49,931 nt of DNA from the NCBI GenBank assembly GCA_009377385.1, contig WHUD01000018.1, forward strand, positions 1-49,931, in the 5' to 3' direction. Position numbers and translations under genes: made by a program. How positions within the stretch are numbered: the stretch's first letter is position 1; each line of letters opens with the position of its first letter. Under the pieces are notes generated by a model. It made no database searches. It had not been told where the DNA came from and worked only from the letters and a program-made list of their open reading frames with translations. Source of the DNA: Actinophytocola sp. Its GTDB lineage: Bacteria > Actinomycetota > Actinomycetes > Mycobacteriales > Pseudonocardiaceae. Positions 27,539-35,314 of this stretch are shown piece by piece.

Positions 27539-28612
27539 TCACGCGCGGGCTGAGGTGGCCTCGTGCCGCCGTTCCCGCCGCGCGCGCTCTTCCCCGATGC
27601 GGCGCAGCACCTCATCGATGTCCGCCGTTGTCACGTCCCGGTGCGTGACGAACCGGACCTTGCCAGCCATCGGCAGCGCCAGCACGCCGATGTCCCGCAG
27701 CGCGGTGAGCGTGGCCGTCACGTCGGCGACGCCCGCGAGCACGATGTTCGTCTCCGGCTGTGCGACGTCCCAGCCGAACTCGCGCAGCCCGGACGCCAGC
27801 CGCTCGGCGTTGGCGTGATCCGCCGCGAGGTCGTCGATGTTGTCCAGCGCCTTCAGACAACCCGCGGCCACGATGCCGCCCTGCCGTACGCCGCCGCCCA
27901 GCATCTGCCGCATCCGACGCGCTTGCTCAACGAACGCGACGCTGCCAGCGACGGCGGAGCCCATCGGGGCGCCGAGTCCCTTGGAGAAGCACACCGAGAC
28001 CGTGTCGGTGCCGACCGTGAGCGCGGCGGGCGGGACGTCGAGAGCGACGGCGGCGTTCCACAGCCGCGCGCCGTCCAAATGAACCAGGAGCCCTGAGTCA
28101 CGCGCGGTAGCCACCAGCTGCGCGTGTTCGTCAGGTGGCGTGACCGCGCCGCCAGCGGCGTTGTGGCTGTTCTCCAGGCACAACAACCTGGTGCGGAGCA
28201 TGTAGTACGGCGCGTGCTTCGCTCCAGCGGCCAGCCGCCGGATCGCGGCCGACGACGGCCTCCCAGGCCCGGCGTCGGTGTCTATCGGTTCCGGCATGCC
28301 GCCTGCCAGCCATGCGGCCGAGCCGAGCTCGTTGGTCAGCACGTGCGCGCCACGCGGCGCGAGAAATTTGTCGCCTCTGCGCAGCTGTGTGCTCAGTGCG
28401 ATCAGGTTCGCCATCGTGCCGGACGGCGTCCACAGCGCGGCGGGTTTGCCGAGCAGCTCAGCCGTGCGTTCCTCCAGCGCGCGGACGGTCGGGTCAACGT
28501 CGATGACGTTGTCCGCGACGTCGGCCGCTGCCATGACCGCTCGCATGCGTTCATCCGGCTTGGTAACGGTATCGGAACGAAGGTCGATCAAGGCGTTCGC
28601 TGCGAAGGTCAC
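27539..28612 (-). CDS. Low-specificity L-threonine aldolase (beta-eliminating lyase family)
   Basis: This 357-residue PLP enzyme of fold type I is predicted to cleave threonine or allo-threonine to glycine and acetaldehyde. The N-terminus is IDLRSDTVTKPDERMRAVM. LLCLENSHNAAGGAV and HLDGARLWNAA (cofactor Asp) are typical, and the PLP lysine is in SVCFSKGLGAPMGSA. The N-terminal region reads DVADNVIDVDPTV, where many relatives have a DDVYGEDPT-type sequence, so the usual Tyr is missing. The start is GTG. Confidence 0.88.
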   Translation of the reverse strand: MTFAANALIDLRSDTVTKPDERMRAVMAAADVADNVIDVDPTVRALEERTAELLGKPAALWTPSGTMANLIALSTQLRRGDKFLAPRGAHVLTNELGSAAWLAGGMPEPIDTDAGPGRPSSAAIRRLAAGAKHAPYYMLRTRLLCLENSHNAAGGAVTPPDEHAQLVATARDSGLLVHLDGARLWNAAVALDVPPAALTVGTDTVSVCFSKGLGAPMGSAVAGSVAFVEQARRMRQMLGGGVRQGGIVAAGCLKALDNIDDLAADHANAERLASGLREFGWDVAQPETNIVLAGVADVTATLTALRDIGVLALPMAGKVRFVTHRDVTTADIDEVLRRIGEERARRERRHEATSARA

Positions 28613-28676
28613 GGTTCGATCACATCACACAGCGTTGCGGAGGGCAATACTGATGATGAGCTGGAACGGTACACCG

Positions 28677-28710
28677 GTGTTGTTCACGGCCATCGGCCCG
28701 TGAACAACAC
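28677..28710. promoter_or_regulatory. Perfect 13-bp inverted repeat between divergent genes
   Basis: GTGTTGTTCACGG (28677-28689) and CCGTGAACAACAC (28698-28710) are exact complements around an 8-base loop. The element lies between the threonine aldolase and sigma factor genes. There is no U-tract, so a factor-independent terminator is unlikely; an operator or an RNA hairpin in the sigma factor leader is more plausible. Confidence 0.6.
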
Positions 28711-28777
28711 TGTGCAACGCAGCGCCGCCCGCGCTACGTCCTTACTGGCATGCCAGACAGAGTGGAGTTCACCGCGC

Positions 28778-29287
28778 GTGGATCAACAGGAGGAACAGGA
28801 ATTCGCGAAGTACTTCACGGACCGACGCGAAGCCGTGCGCAGGACGGCGTACCTGCTGTGCGGCGACTGGCACCGGGCCGACGACCTCGCGCAGCTCGCG
28901 TTCGTCGCGTTGCACCGGAAGTGGCGCAAGATTCGCGACAAGGGTGCCCTGGACGCCTACGTGCGCCGGACGCTCGTCCGGTCGGTGATCGACGAGTCGA
29001 GGCGGCCGTGGCGCAGGGAGCGGTTCGTCGACGACGTCCCGGAGCCACCCCCGGCATCGACGGACTTCGACACCCAGGTCGTCACCCGCGAGGCGCTGCT
29101 CGCCGGGCTGCGTGAGGTGCCGCCGAGACAACGGGCCGTGCTGGTGCTGCGGTACTTCGAGGGCCTCGACGTCGCGGCGACCGCCACGGCGCTCGGCTGC
29201 ACGGAGGGCACGGTGAAGAGCCAGACCGCGCGCGGGCTCGCCGCACTGCGGGCCGCACTCGACGAGGAGGTGAACGTCCATGGATGA
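28778..29287 (+). CDS. SigE-family RNA polymerase sigma factor
   Basis: The GTG at 28778 gives 169 residues. Region 2 contains AYLLCGDWHRADDLAQLAFV, the hallmark of the actinobacterial SigE-type sigma-70 group. Region 4 contains LPPRQ-like PPRQRAVLVLRYFEGL and the HTH ATALGCTEGTVKSQTARGL. There is no C-terminal extension. The next gene overlaps it by 8 bp and encodes a single-pass membrane protein, the usual arrangement for a sigma and anti-sigma pair. The target genes are unknown. Confidence 0.85.
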   Translation: MDQQEEQEFAKYFTDRREAVRRTAYLLCGDWHRADDLAQLAFVALHRKWRKIRDKGALDAYVRRTLVRSVIDESRRPWRRERFVDDVPEPPPASTDFDTQVVTREALLAGLREVPPRQRAVLVLRYFEGLDVAATATALGCTEGTVKSQTARGLAALRAALDEEVNVHG

Positions 29288-30002
29288 CCGCGAGCTCACC
29301 CGGCTGTTCCAGGGCGCGGCGGACGACGCGCCGCCCCCCTCGTTCGACGTCGACGACGTCGCGGCGGCCTCGCGCAGGGCGACCGCGCGGCACCGGCTGC
29401 GCGTCGCAACGGTGACGTCGATCACCGCCGTCGTGCTGGCCGGAGCCGGGTTCGTCGCCGCAACCAGCCCGTTTTCCGATCTTGGTGCTGGGGACACGGT
29501 GGCAGGAGCGGGCGGCTACGAAGCGAGCCAGAACGCGGGGCAACCCGACCAGCAGGACATGCGTCTAGAGAACGGTGATTCCCGAGACCCGCACGCGCCG
29601 TCCAAGCAGGGGGGCGGCGAGAACGCGGGTGAGGCCGACAAGCCCGGGATAACCAGCACCTCCGGGTGCGACGAGGTCGACCGGCGGCTCGCCACCGCCC
29701 TCGCTGGCGAGCTTCCGGTCGTCCCTGATGGCGACCCGATTCCCGGCTGGCTCTGTTCCAATGGCGGCAACGCCGCGTTCCGGGTCACCGACGGCGACCT
29801 GACCGGCATGATCATGGTGGCGCAGCTGCCCGGCCGTTCCACCGTGCCGACCTCGGTGGGTAGGAAGACGGCGATGGCGACGGCGCGGACGTCGTCCGGT
29901 GGCGTCGTCGTCGTGGCGAGCGTGGCGTTCGGGGAGTCGTCGCAGGCGCCGTTCGCCCCGGACGTGCAGCGCATCGCGGACGCCATCGCGGCGAACCGAT
30001 GA
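29280..30002 (+). CDS. Single-pass membrane protein, probable anti-sigma factor
   Basis: This 240-residue protein has a short cytoplasmic N-terminus (MDDRELTRLFQGAADDAPPP), one transmembrane helix at about residues 41-62 (VATVTSITAVVLAGAGFVAA) and an external domain. A Gln/Asp/Gly-rich linker precedes a C-terminal region with two cysteines (SGCDEVD and WLCSNG). No zinc-finger HxxxCxxC motif is present. The role in binding the sigma factor is inferred from the 8-bp overlap and topology only. Confidence 0.65.
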   Translation: MDDRELTRLFQGAADDAPPPSFDVDDVAAASRRATARHRLRVATVTSITAVVLAGAGFVAATSPFSDLGAGDTVAGAGGYEASQNAGQPDQQDMRLENGDSRDPHAPSKQGGGENAGEADKPGITSTSGCDEVDRRLATALAGELPVVPDGDPIPGWLCSNGGNAAFRVTDGDLTGMIMVAQLPGRSTVPTSVGRKTAMATARTSSGGVVVVASVAFGESSQAPFAPDVQRIADAIAANR

Positions 30003-30068
30003 CGTCCTGCGCGCGGAGCGAGCGGCGGACACCAGCAGCGACGCGACGAGCTGGCAAGATGTCCGGCC

Positions 30069-30662
30069 ATGACGACAGCAAGCACACCCAAGGGAGAGCG
30101 ACGTCGAGCCGCCCTCGTCGAAGCGGGTTCCCAGCTGCTCGTCGAAGGCGGGTTCGACGCGGTGCGGCACAGGGCCGTCGCGGAACGGGCAGGTCTGCCC
30201 CTCGCGTCGACCACGTACTACTTCAGCTCGCTCGACGATCTCGTGACCGCCGTCGTCGAGCACCAGGGACGGCAGGAGCTGGAACGCGGCAGGCGGCAGC
30301 TCGACGAACTCGCGACGAGACACAGGGGGATCGACACCGTCGTTGAGCTGGTGCTGGACATGCTGCTCGGCTCGAAACGCGCGGACACCGCCGCCGACGC
30401 GGAGTCTGTGCTGTCCCGCTACGAGCGGCTGGTGGCAACCGGCCGCAGGCCGTACCTGCGCCCGCTGATGAGCACCCTCGGCAGCGAGCTGCGCGCGCTG
30501 CTCGGCGAGATCATGTCCCGCTCCGGGATGCCGGTGTCGGACGTCGAGCTTGAGCGCCTGATCGCCCTGGTCGACGGCGCGGTCGTCAACGCCCTGATCG
30601 AGATCTCGCCCGACCCCCGCAGCGCCGCCGCGAAGATGCTGCGCGCCGAGCTGACCCCTTAG
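30069..30662 (+). CDS. TetR-family transcriptional regulator
   Basis: This 197-residue protein has an N-terminal TetR HTH: RRAALVEAGSQLLVEGGFDA, then VRHRAVAERAGLPLASTTYY with the conserved TTYYF. The C-terminal ligand-binding half is all-helical. Its targets are unknown. A related TetR-like gene also sits near purB in mycobacteria as I remember it. It is followed by the largest intergenic repeat array in the window. Confidence 0.88.
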   Translation: MTTASTPKGERRRAALVEAGSQLLVEGGFDAVRHRAVAERAGLPLASTTYYFSSLDDLVTAVVEHQGRQELERGRRQLDELATRHRGIDTVVELVLDMLLGSKRADTAADAESVLSRYERLVATGRRPYLRPLMSTLGSELRALLGEIMSRSGMPVSDVELERLIALVDGAVVNALIEISPDPRSAAAKMLRAELTP

Positions 30663-30890
30663 GCGCCGCGAGCCGCACCGTCAGCGGCCGCGAGCCGCAC
30701 CGTCAGCGGGCGCGAGTCGCGCGTTCCGGTGCCGCGAGTCTCGACTTCTCTCGCGCGTCTGAAGGTCCCACTCACGACTCACCCACGCCAAGGTGCGACT
30801 CACCCACGCCAAGGTGCGACTCACCCACGCCAAGGTGCGACTCACCCGGCACCAGGGTGCGACTCGCGGCACCACAACTGGGGACTCGCG
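30663..30890. repeat. Large GCGA-G-TCGC repeat array between tetR and purB
   Basis: About nine units lie here in both orientations. The proximal half reads GCCGCGAGCCGCACCGTCA twice plus related copies. The distal half has three direct 21-bp copies of CCACGCCAAGGTGCGACTCAC (about 30783-30845, allowing end shifts) and then GGTGCGACTCGCGG near 30856. Orientation switches near 30760. The purB reading frame is open through part of the array, but the conserved protein begins after it. Confidence 0.8.
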
Positions 30891-30900
30891 GTGGGCCGAT

Positions 30901-30906
30901 TACGCT
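30901..30906 (+). promoter_or_regulatory. Probable -10 element for leaderless purB transcript
   Basis: TACGCT ends 6 bp before the purB GTG at 30913, and no ribosome binding site is present. This is the same geometry as at purD. Confidence 0.45.
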
Positions 30907-30912
30907 GAGACC

Positions 30913-32340
30913 GTGACAGCCAAGCCGCGCATTCCGAACGTCCTCGCAGGCCGCTACGCTTCCGCCGACCTTGCCACCCTCTGGTCGCCCGAGCACAAGG
31001 TGGTGCTGGAACGCGAGCTGTGGCTCGCCGTGCTGCGGGCGCAGGCCGAGCTGGGCGTCGACGTCCCCGACGGCGTGATCGCCGACTACGAGCGGGTGCT
31101 GCACACCGTCGACCTGGACTCCATCGCCGCCCGCGAGCGGGTCACCAGGCACGACGTCAAGGCGCGGATCGAGGAGTTCAACGCGCTCGCCGGGCACGAG
31201 CACGTGCACAAGGGCATGACCTCGCGCGACCTCACTGAGAACGTCGAACAGCTCCAAGTGCGGCGCTCGCTCGAACTGCTGCGGGACCGCGTGGTCGCGG
31301 TGCTCGCCAGGCTGTCAGCGCTGGCCAGCGAGCACGCCGAGCAGGTCATGGCAGGACGCTCGCACAACGTCGCCGCGCAGGCCACCACCCTCGGCAAGCG
31401 GTTCGCGACCGCAACCGACGAGCTGCTCGTCGCGTTCGAGCGGCTGGAGGAGCTGATCGCCCGCTACCCGCTGCGCGGCATCAAGGGCCCGGTCGGCACC
31501 GCGCAGGACATGCTCGACCTCCTCGGCGACCAGGCAACACTCGACCAGCTGGAACAGCGGGTCGCCACGCACCTCGGCTTCGAGCGGGTGTTCACCAGCG
31601 TAGGCCAGGTCTACCCGCGCTCGCTGGACTACGACGCGGTGTCCGCCGTGGTACAGCTCGCCGCCGCGCCATCCAGCCTGGCGAAGACGATCCGGCTGAT
31701 GGCGGGCCACGAGCTGGTGACGGAGGGCTTCAAGCCGGGCCAGGTCGGGTCGAGCGCGATGCCACACAAGATGAACACCCGCTCCTGCGAGCGTGTCAAC
31801 GGCCTCGCGGTCGTGCTGCGCAGCTACGGGTCGATGGTCGGTGAGCTGGCTGGCGACCAGTGGAACGAAGGCGACGTCTCCGACTCCGTGGTGCGCAGGG
31901 TCGCGCTGCCTGACACGTTCTTCGCGGCGGACGGGCTGTTCGAGACGCTGCTGACGGTGCTGGACGAGTTCGGCGCGTTCCCCGCAGTCATCGACACCGA
32001 ACTGGCCCGCTACCTGCCGTTCCTGACGACGACGAAGGTGCTGATGGCTGCCGTCCGCGCCGGGGTCGGCAGGGAGACCGCGCACGAGGCGATCAAGGAG
32101 AACGCCGTCGCGGCCGCGCTGGCGATGCGGGAGCGGGGCGTCGAGAACGACCTGATCGACCGGCTCGCCGACGACGACCGGCTGCCACTGGACAAGACGG
32201 CGCTCGACGCGCTGCTCGCCGACCCGCTGTCCTTCACCGGGGTAGCTCCTGCGCAGGTCAAGGCGGTCGTCGAGCGGGTGGGCGCGGTCATCGAGCGCTA
32301 CCCGGACGCCGCCAAATACACGCCCGCGCCGATCCTGTGA
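30913..32340 (+). CDS. purB: Adenylosuccinate lyase
   Basis: This 475-residue fumarase/aspartase superfamily enzyme acts twice in purine synthesis, on SAICAR and on adenylosuccinate. Motifs include HEHVHKGMTSRDLTEN, AGRSHNVAAQATTLG (general acid His) and the signature GSSAMPHKMNTRSCERVNGL. The GTG at 30913 is where the conserved N-terminus begins, and a -10 element precedes it. A 39-bp direct repeat follows the stop. Confidence 0.95.
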   Translation: MTAKPRIPNVLAGRYASADLATLWSPEHKVVLERELWLAVLRAQAELGVDVPDGVIADYERVLHTVDLDSIAARERVTRHDVKARIEEFNALAGHEHVHKGMTSRDLTENVEQLQVRRSLELLRDRVVAVLARLSALASEHAEQVMAGRSHNVAAQATTLGKRFATATDELLVAFERLEELIARYPLRGIKGPVGTAQDMLDLLGDQATLDQLEQRVATHLGFERVFTSVGQVYPRSLDYDAVSAVVQLAAAPSSLAKTIRLMAGHELVTEGFKPGQVGSSAMPHKMNTRSCERVNGLAVVLRSYGSMVGELAGDQWNEGDVSDSVVRRVALPDTFFAADGLFETLLTVLDEFGAFPAVIDTELARYLPFLTTTKVLMAAVRAGVGRETAHEAIKENAVAAALAMRERGVENDLIDRLADDDRLPLDKTALDALLADPLSFTGVAPAQVKAVVERVGAVIERYPDAAKYTPAPIL

Positions 32341-32344
32341 GCTA

Positions 32345-32422
32345 GGGCCGGACCTGCGTGCGGCGGCCCCGAACTAGATAGCCGGGCCAGACCTGCGTGC
32401 GGCGGCCCTGAGCTAGATAGAC
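32345..32422. repeat. 39-bp direct tandem repeat after purB
   Basis: Units at 32345-32383 and 32384-32422 differ at only four positions; each contains ACCTGCGTGCGGCGGCCC and CTAGATAG. The second unit includes the stop codon (CTA at 32413-32415, read on the minus strand) and the last codons of the SAM hydrolase-family gene. The first unit therefore duplicates the 3' end of that gene plus flanking sequence. Confidence 0.8.
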
Positions 32423-33231
32423 GGCCCGGAGATCACGCACTCCGGGAAGTGCCCGCGTACCAGGCCGAGCTTGGTCGCGGCCGACGCGCGGTTGATCGCC
32501 AGCGCCAACATCCCCGCTGAGTCGACAAGCAGGATCAGCTCGCCGTTCTCGACGTCCTCGAAAGTGCGGCCAATGACGGCGATGTGCCGTGCCTCGCCCA
32601 TGTGCACGGTGACCTGCTGACCGTCGACGAACCCCGCGTCGGCGAGCGTGTCCGCGCGCGCGGCGAGCTGGATGTTGCCGAAGTGGTCGGTCATCAGCAC
32701 CTCGCTCGTGATCGCACCGGGCCGCACCGATGGCGCCGGCGCGGTGACCCGCTCCAGGTCGCGGACGTCGACCGGAGGCCCGAGCCGTTCCGGCGGGACA
32801 CCGGCGGCGAGATGCGCGGCGGCAGGCGCGAAGACGTCCCTGCCGTGGAAGGTGGCGGACACATCGGGCAGCCGGTACTCCGGCTCGGTCAGCTCGTACG
32901 CCGCCTTCGCGCCGCCCAATCCCTCAGCTGCGGGCAGCAGCAGGCCGTTGTCCGGCCCGACGAGCAGGCCGTCGCGCGCGACGACCGCCACGGCCCTGCG
33001 CGCGGTGCCGACGCCGGGGTCGATCACGGCGAGGTGCACCGCGGGCGGCAGGTACCCCACCGCCTGCGCGAGCGTGAACGTACCGTGTCGTATCTCACCT
33101 GGTGGCACGGTGTGCGTCAGGTCGATGATCCGGATGTCCGGCGCGATCCGCGCGATGACCCCATGGCAAATACCGACGAAGGGGTCATCGAGCCCGTAGT
33201 CGGTGGTAAATGAGATCCACTCGTACCGCAT
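32413..33231 (-). CDS. SAM hydrolase/SAM-dependent halogenase family protein (DUF62)
   Basis: This 272-residue protein is of the S-adenosyl-L-methionine hydroxide adenosyltransferase family. Family motifs are FTTDYGLDDPFVG, IDLTHTVPPG, AVIDPGVGTARR, VGPDNGLLLPA and FHGRDVFAPAAAHLA. Typical members hydrolyse SAM to adenosine and methionine; halogenases are the rarer variant, and I see no reason to call it one. It is convergent with purB and divergent from the TauE-type gene. Confidence 0.9.
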   Translation of the reverse strand: MRYEWISFTTDYGLDDPFVGICHGVIARIAPDIRIIDLTHTVPPGEIRHGTFTLAQAVGYLPPAVHLAVIDPGVGTARRAVAVVARDGLLVGPDNGLLLPAAEGLGGAKAAYELTEPEYRLPDVSATFHGRDVFAPAAAHLAAGVPPERLGPPVDVRDLERVTAPAPSVRPGAITSEVLMTDHFGNIQLAARADTLADAGFVDGQQVTVHMGEARHIAVIGRTFEDVENGELILLVDSAGMLALAINRASAATKLGLVRGHFPECVISGPSI

Positions 33232-33389
33232 TCGTCCTCCCCAACCACTATGACTCCGCGCCCAGTATCTGGGAAGCGGACGTCGACCCCTGGCCCGAAC
33301 ATGACAGAACGACTCGACTTAGTGCACAATAGGTCCCTTGCGTCGTCGACGCGTTCCCTGCACCTAGAGCACCACCGGAGGAACCGCAA

Positions 33390-34460
33390 GTGTTGCAAAG
33401 CGCGTACCAGTTGGCCGCTGAGGTAGAACTGGCGTCCTATCTGGGCGAGATCAAGATCATCGTCGCCGCCTTCCTTGTCGGCATCGTGGTCGGGATCACC
33501 GGCATGGGCGGTGGTGCGCTGATGACCCCCGCGCTGCTGTTCCTCGGTGCAGGCAACCCCTCTGCCGTCGTCACGGCTGACCTGACCGCCGCAGCCGTGT
33601 ACAAGTCCGGCGGGGCGCTCGTGCACTGGCGGCAGGGTTCACCGAACCTCAAGCTTGCGATGTGGCTGATCATCGGATCGGTGCCGACCGCGCTGGCTGG
33701 CCCTCCGCTTCTCCATTCGCTTGCGCCCGCCGCCGACTTCGAGAACATCCTGCGGATGGCGATCGGCTTCGCGCTGCTGTTCGCGACGGCCACGTTCGCG
33801 CTCCGCCTTTACATCCAGTTGCGCCGGGTGCGCCGAGGGCAGCACCGCGTGGGGGAGCCGGTGATCAGGCCCGTTCCGACGATGCTGGTCGGCGCCCTCG
33901 GCGGGCTTCTCGTCGGCATCACGTCGGTCGGGTCGGGCTCGGTGATCATGATCGCCCTGATCACGCTGTACCCCACGTTGTCAGCGTTGAAGCTCGTCGG
34001 CAGCGACCTGGTGCAGGCGGTGCCACTCGTGCTGGCCGCCGCCATCGCCAACATCTTCACCCACGGCCTTGACCTGGCCCTGACCATTCCGTTGATCATC
34101 GGCTCGGTACCGGGGACACTGCTCGGCGCGCGAATCGCACCGAGGGTTCCCACATCGCTGATCCGGCGCGGCCTCGTTGTCGTGCTGACCATCTCGGGCC
34201 TTGCGCTGCTCGACGAAGCCGGCTGGGCACCCCTTGGCGCAAACGAGACCTACCCCTTGCTGATCACCGGCTTCGGACTCGTCCTGCTTGTTGCCATTCC
34301 CCTGTTGTGGGGCTTGGTCCGCAAGTGGGAGGGGCTTCCCATGTTCGGTAAGCCCAACGTCGAGGAGCTCGAGCGTCCGGCCACTCCGGACACAGCAGAC
34401 GACTCAGCGGCCGAGCTGACGCCCGCTGAGCCCAGCGGCGCCGAATCCGCCGAGCGGTGA
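33390..34460 (+). CDS. TauE/SafE-family sulfite/organosulfur exporter-like permease
   Basis: This 356-residue permease has a GTG start preceded by CGGAGGAA. It has about eight hydrophobic helices in two repeats, each opening with the family glycine motif (GITGMGGGALMTPALLFLG and GITSVGSGSVIMIALITL). The last 35 residues are a Pro/Glu/Ala-rich cytoplasmic tail. Family members export sulfite, sulfoacetate or other anions; the actual substrate is not known. It is convergent with the MBL hydrolase gene, with a 3-bp gap. Confidence 0.88.
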   Translation: MLQSAYQLAAEVELASYLGEIKIIVAAFLVGIVVGITGMGGGALMTPALLFLGAGNPSAVVTADLTAAAVYKSGGALVHWRQGSPNLKLAMWLIIGSVPTALAGPPLLHSLAPAADFENILRMAIGFALLFATATFALRLYIQLRRVRRGQHRVGEPVIRPVPTMLVGALGGLLVGITSVGSGSVIMIALITLYPTLSALKLVGSDLVQAVPLVLAAAIANIFTHGLDLALTIPLIIGSVPGTLLGARIAPRVPTSLIRRGLVVVLTISGLALLDEAGWAPLGANETYPLLITGFGLVLLVAIPLLWGLVRKWEGLPMFGKPNVEELERPATPDTADDSAAELTPAEPSGAESAER

Positions 34461-34463
34461 CGC

Positions 34464-35099
34464 TCAGACCGTCAGCGCCTCGCCGGACTCCAGCACCCGC
34501 ACCTCGGTGCCGTCCGGTGCGAGGTTGGTGAACAGCCCGTAGTGCATCTGCGGGTAAGCCAGCACCGCCTCGTGGATCGGCACCGCGAACCGTGGCGCCA
34601 CCGCGCGCAGGAAGTCGACCGCCTCGGACGCCTTGAGCCACGGTGCTGCGGTCGGCAGGCCCAAGACGTCGACGCGCTGCTCCGGCACGTGGAACGAGTC
34701 GCCTGGGTGGTAGAACGCGCCGCCGTCGACAAGGAAGCCGACGTTCGCCACGCACGGGATGTCCTTGTGGATGGTGGCGTGCTCGCCGCCGACGACCTGC
34801 ACATCGGTGTCGCCGATCCGCAGCGACTCGCCGGGGTAGGTGGTGTGCGATTCGAGGTCGAGCTTGCCGACGGTCGCCTCGGTGCCCGGGTCGGTGATCA
34901 GCCGCGCGTCGGGGTTCGCGGCGAGCAGGGTTGGCAGCTTCTCGGCGTCGATGTGGTCGTAGTGCTGGTGGGTGATCAGCACCGCGTCTAGATCGCGTTC
35001 GGACTCGAAGCCGGACGAGAACGCGCCGGGGTCGATCAGCATGCGGGACGAGTCGGTCTCCACCAGCACGCAGGCATGTCCGAAATGAGAGATGCGCAT
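34464..35099 (-). CDS. MBL-fold metallo-hydrolase
   Basis: This 211-residue metallo-beta-lactamase-fold protein contains THQHYDHID, the HxHxDH metal motif with Gln between the first two histidines as usual. GEHATIH, FYHPGDSFHVPE (metal Asp) and VPIHEAVL (late His) follow. It resembles the UlaG/YtnP-like group of small hydrolases. The substrate is unknown. It is divergent from the aldehyde dehydrogenase gene. Confidence 0.88.
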   Translation of the reverse strand: MRISHFGHACVLVETDSSRMLIDPGAFSSGFESERDLDAVLITHQHYDHIDAEKLPTLLAANPDARLITDPGTEATVGKLDLESHTTYPGESLRIGDTDVQVVGGEHATIHKDIPCVANVGFLVDGGAFYHPGDSFHVPEQRVDVLGLPTAAPWLKASEAVDFLRAVAPRFAVPIHEAVLAYPQMHYGLFTNLAPDGTEVRVLESGEALTV

Positions 35100-35244
35100 C
35101 TCTCGACGTCCTCCTCGGTAGGCCCTGCCAGACCGACAAGCCTACGAGTAGCCACCTGCGCCGCCAAGGTCCGAACGGGGACTAACTCCACCCTGTTCGG
35201 CACGCCATCGGGTGGCATGCTGAACTCATCGCACCCTGATGCCA

Positions 35245-35271
35245 CTACTGTTGGCAATTCGTCAACAGTAG
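35245..35271. promoter_or_regulatory. Operator-like inverted repeat upstream of aldehyde dehydrogenase
   Basis: CTACTGTTG and CAACAGTAG are perfect 9-bp complements around 9 bp. The site lies 43 bp upstream of the aldehyde dehydrogenase ATG, in the divergent region shared with the MBL hydrolase gene. Its size and position suit a dimeric repressor such as a TetR or GntR protein; the regulator is not identified. Confidence 0.55.
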
Positions 35272-35314
35272 GGCATGCTCGTCCCCGTCCGACGCACTCG
35301 CGCAGGAGGCACCG

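Noticed and set aside
30793..30912. N-terminal extension of PurB of 40 residues through the repeat array
   Set aside because: The extra residues are translated repeats. The conserved protein starts at the GTG at 30913, directly after a -10 element.
32413..33231. SAM-dependent chlorinase or fluorinase
   Set aside because: The family also contains common SAM hydrolases. No halide-specific insertion or biosynthetic cluster is visible, so only the family-level name is supported.
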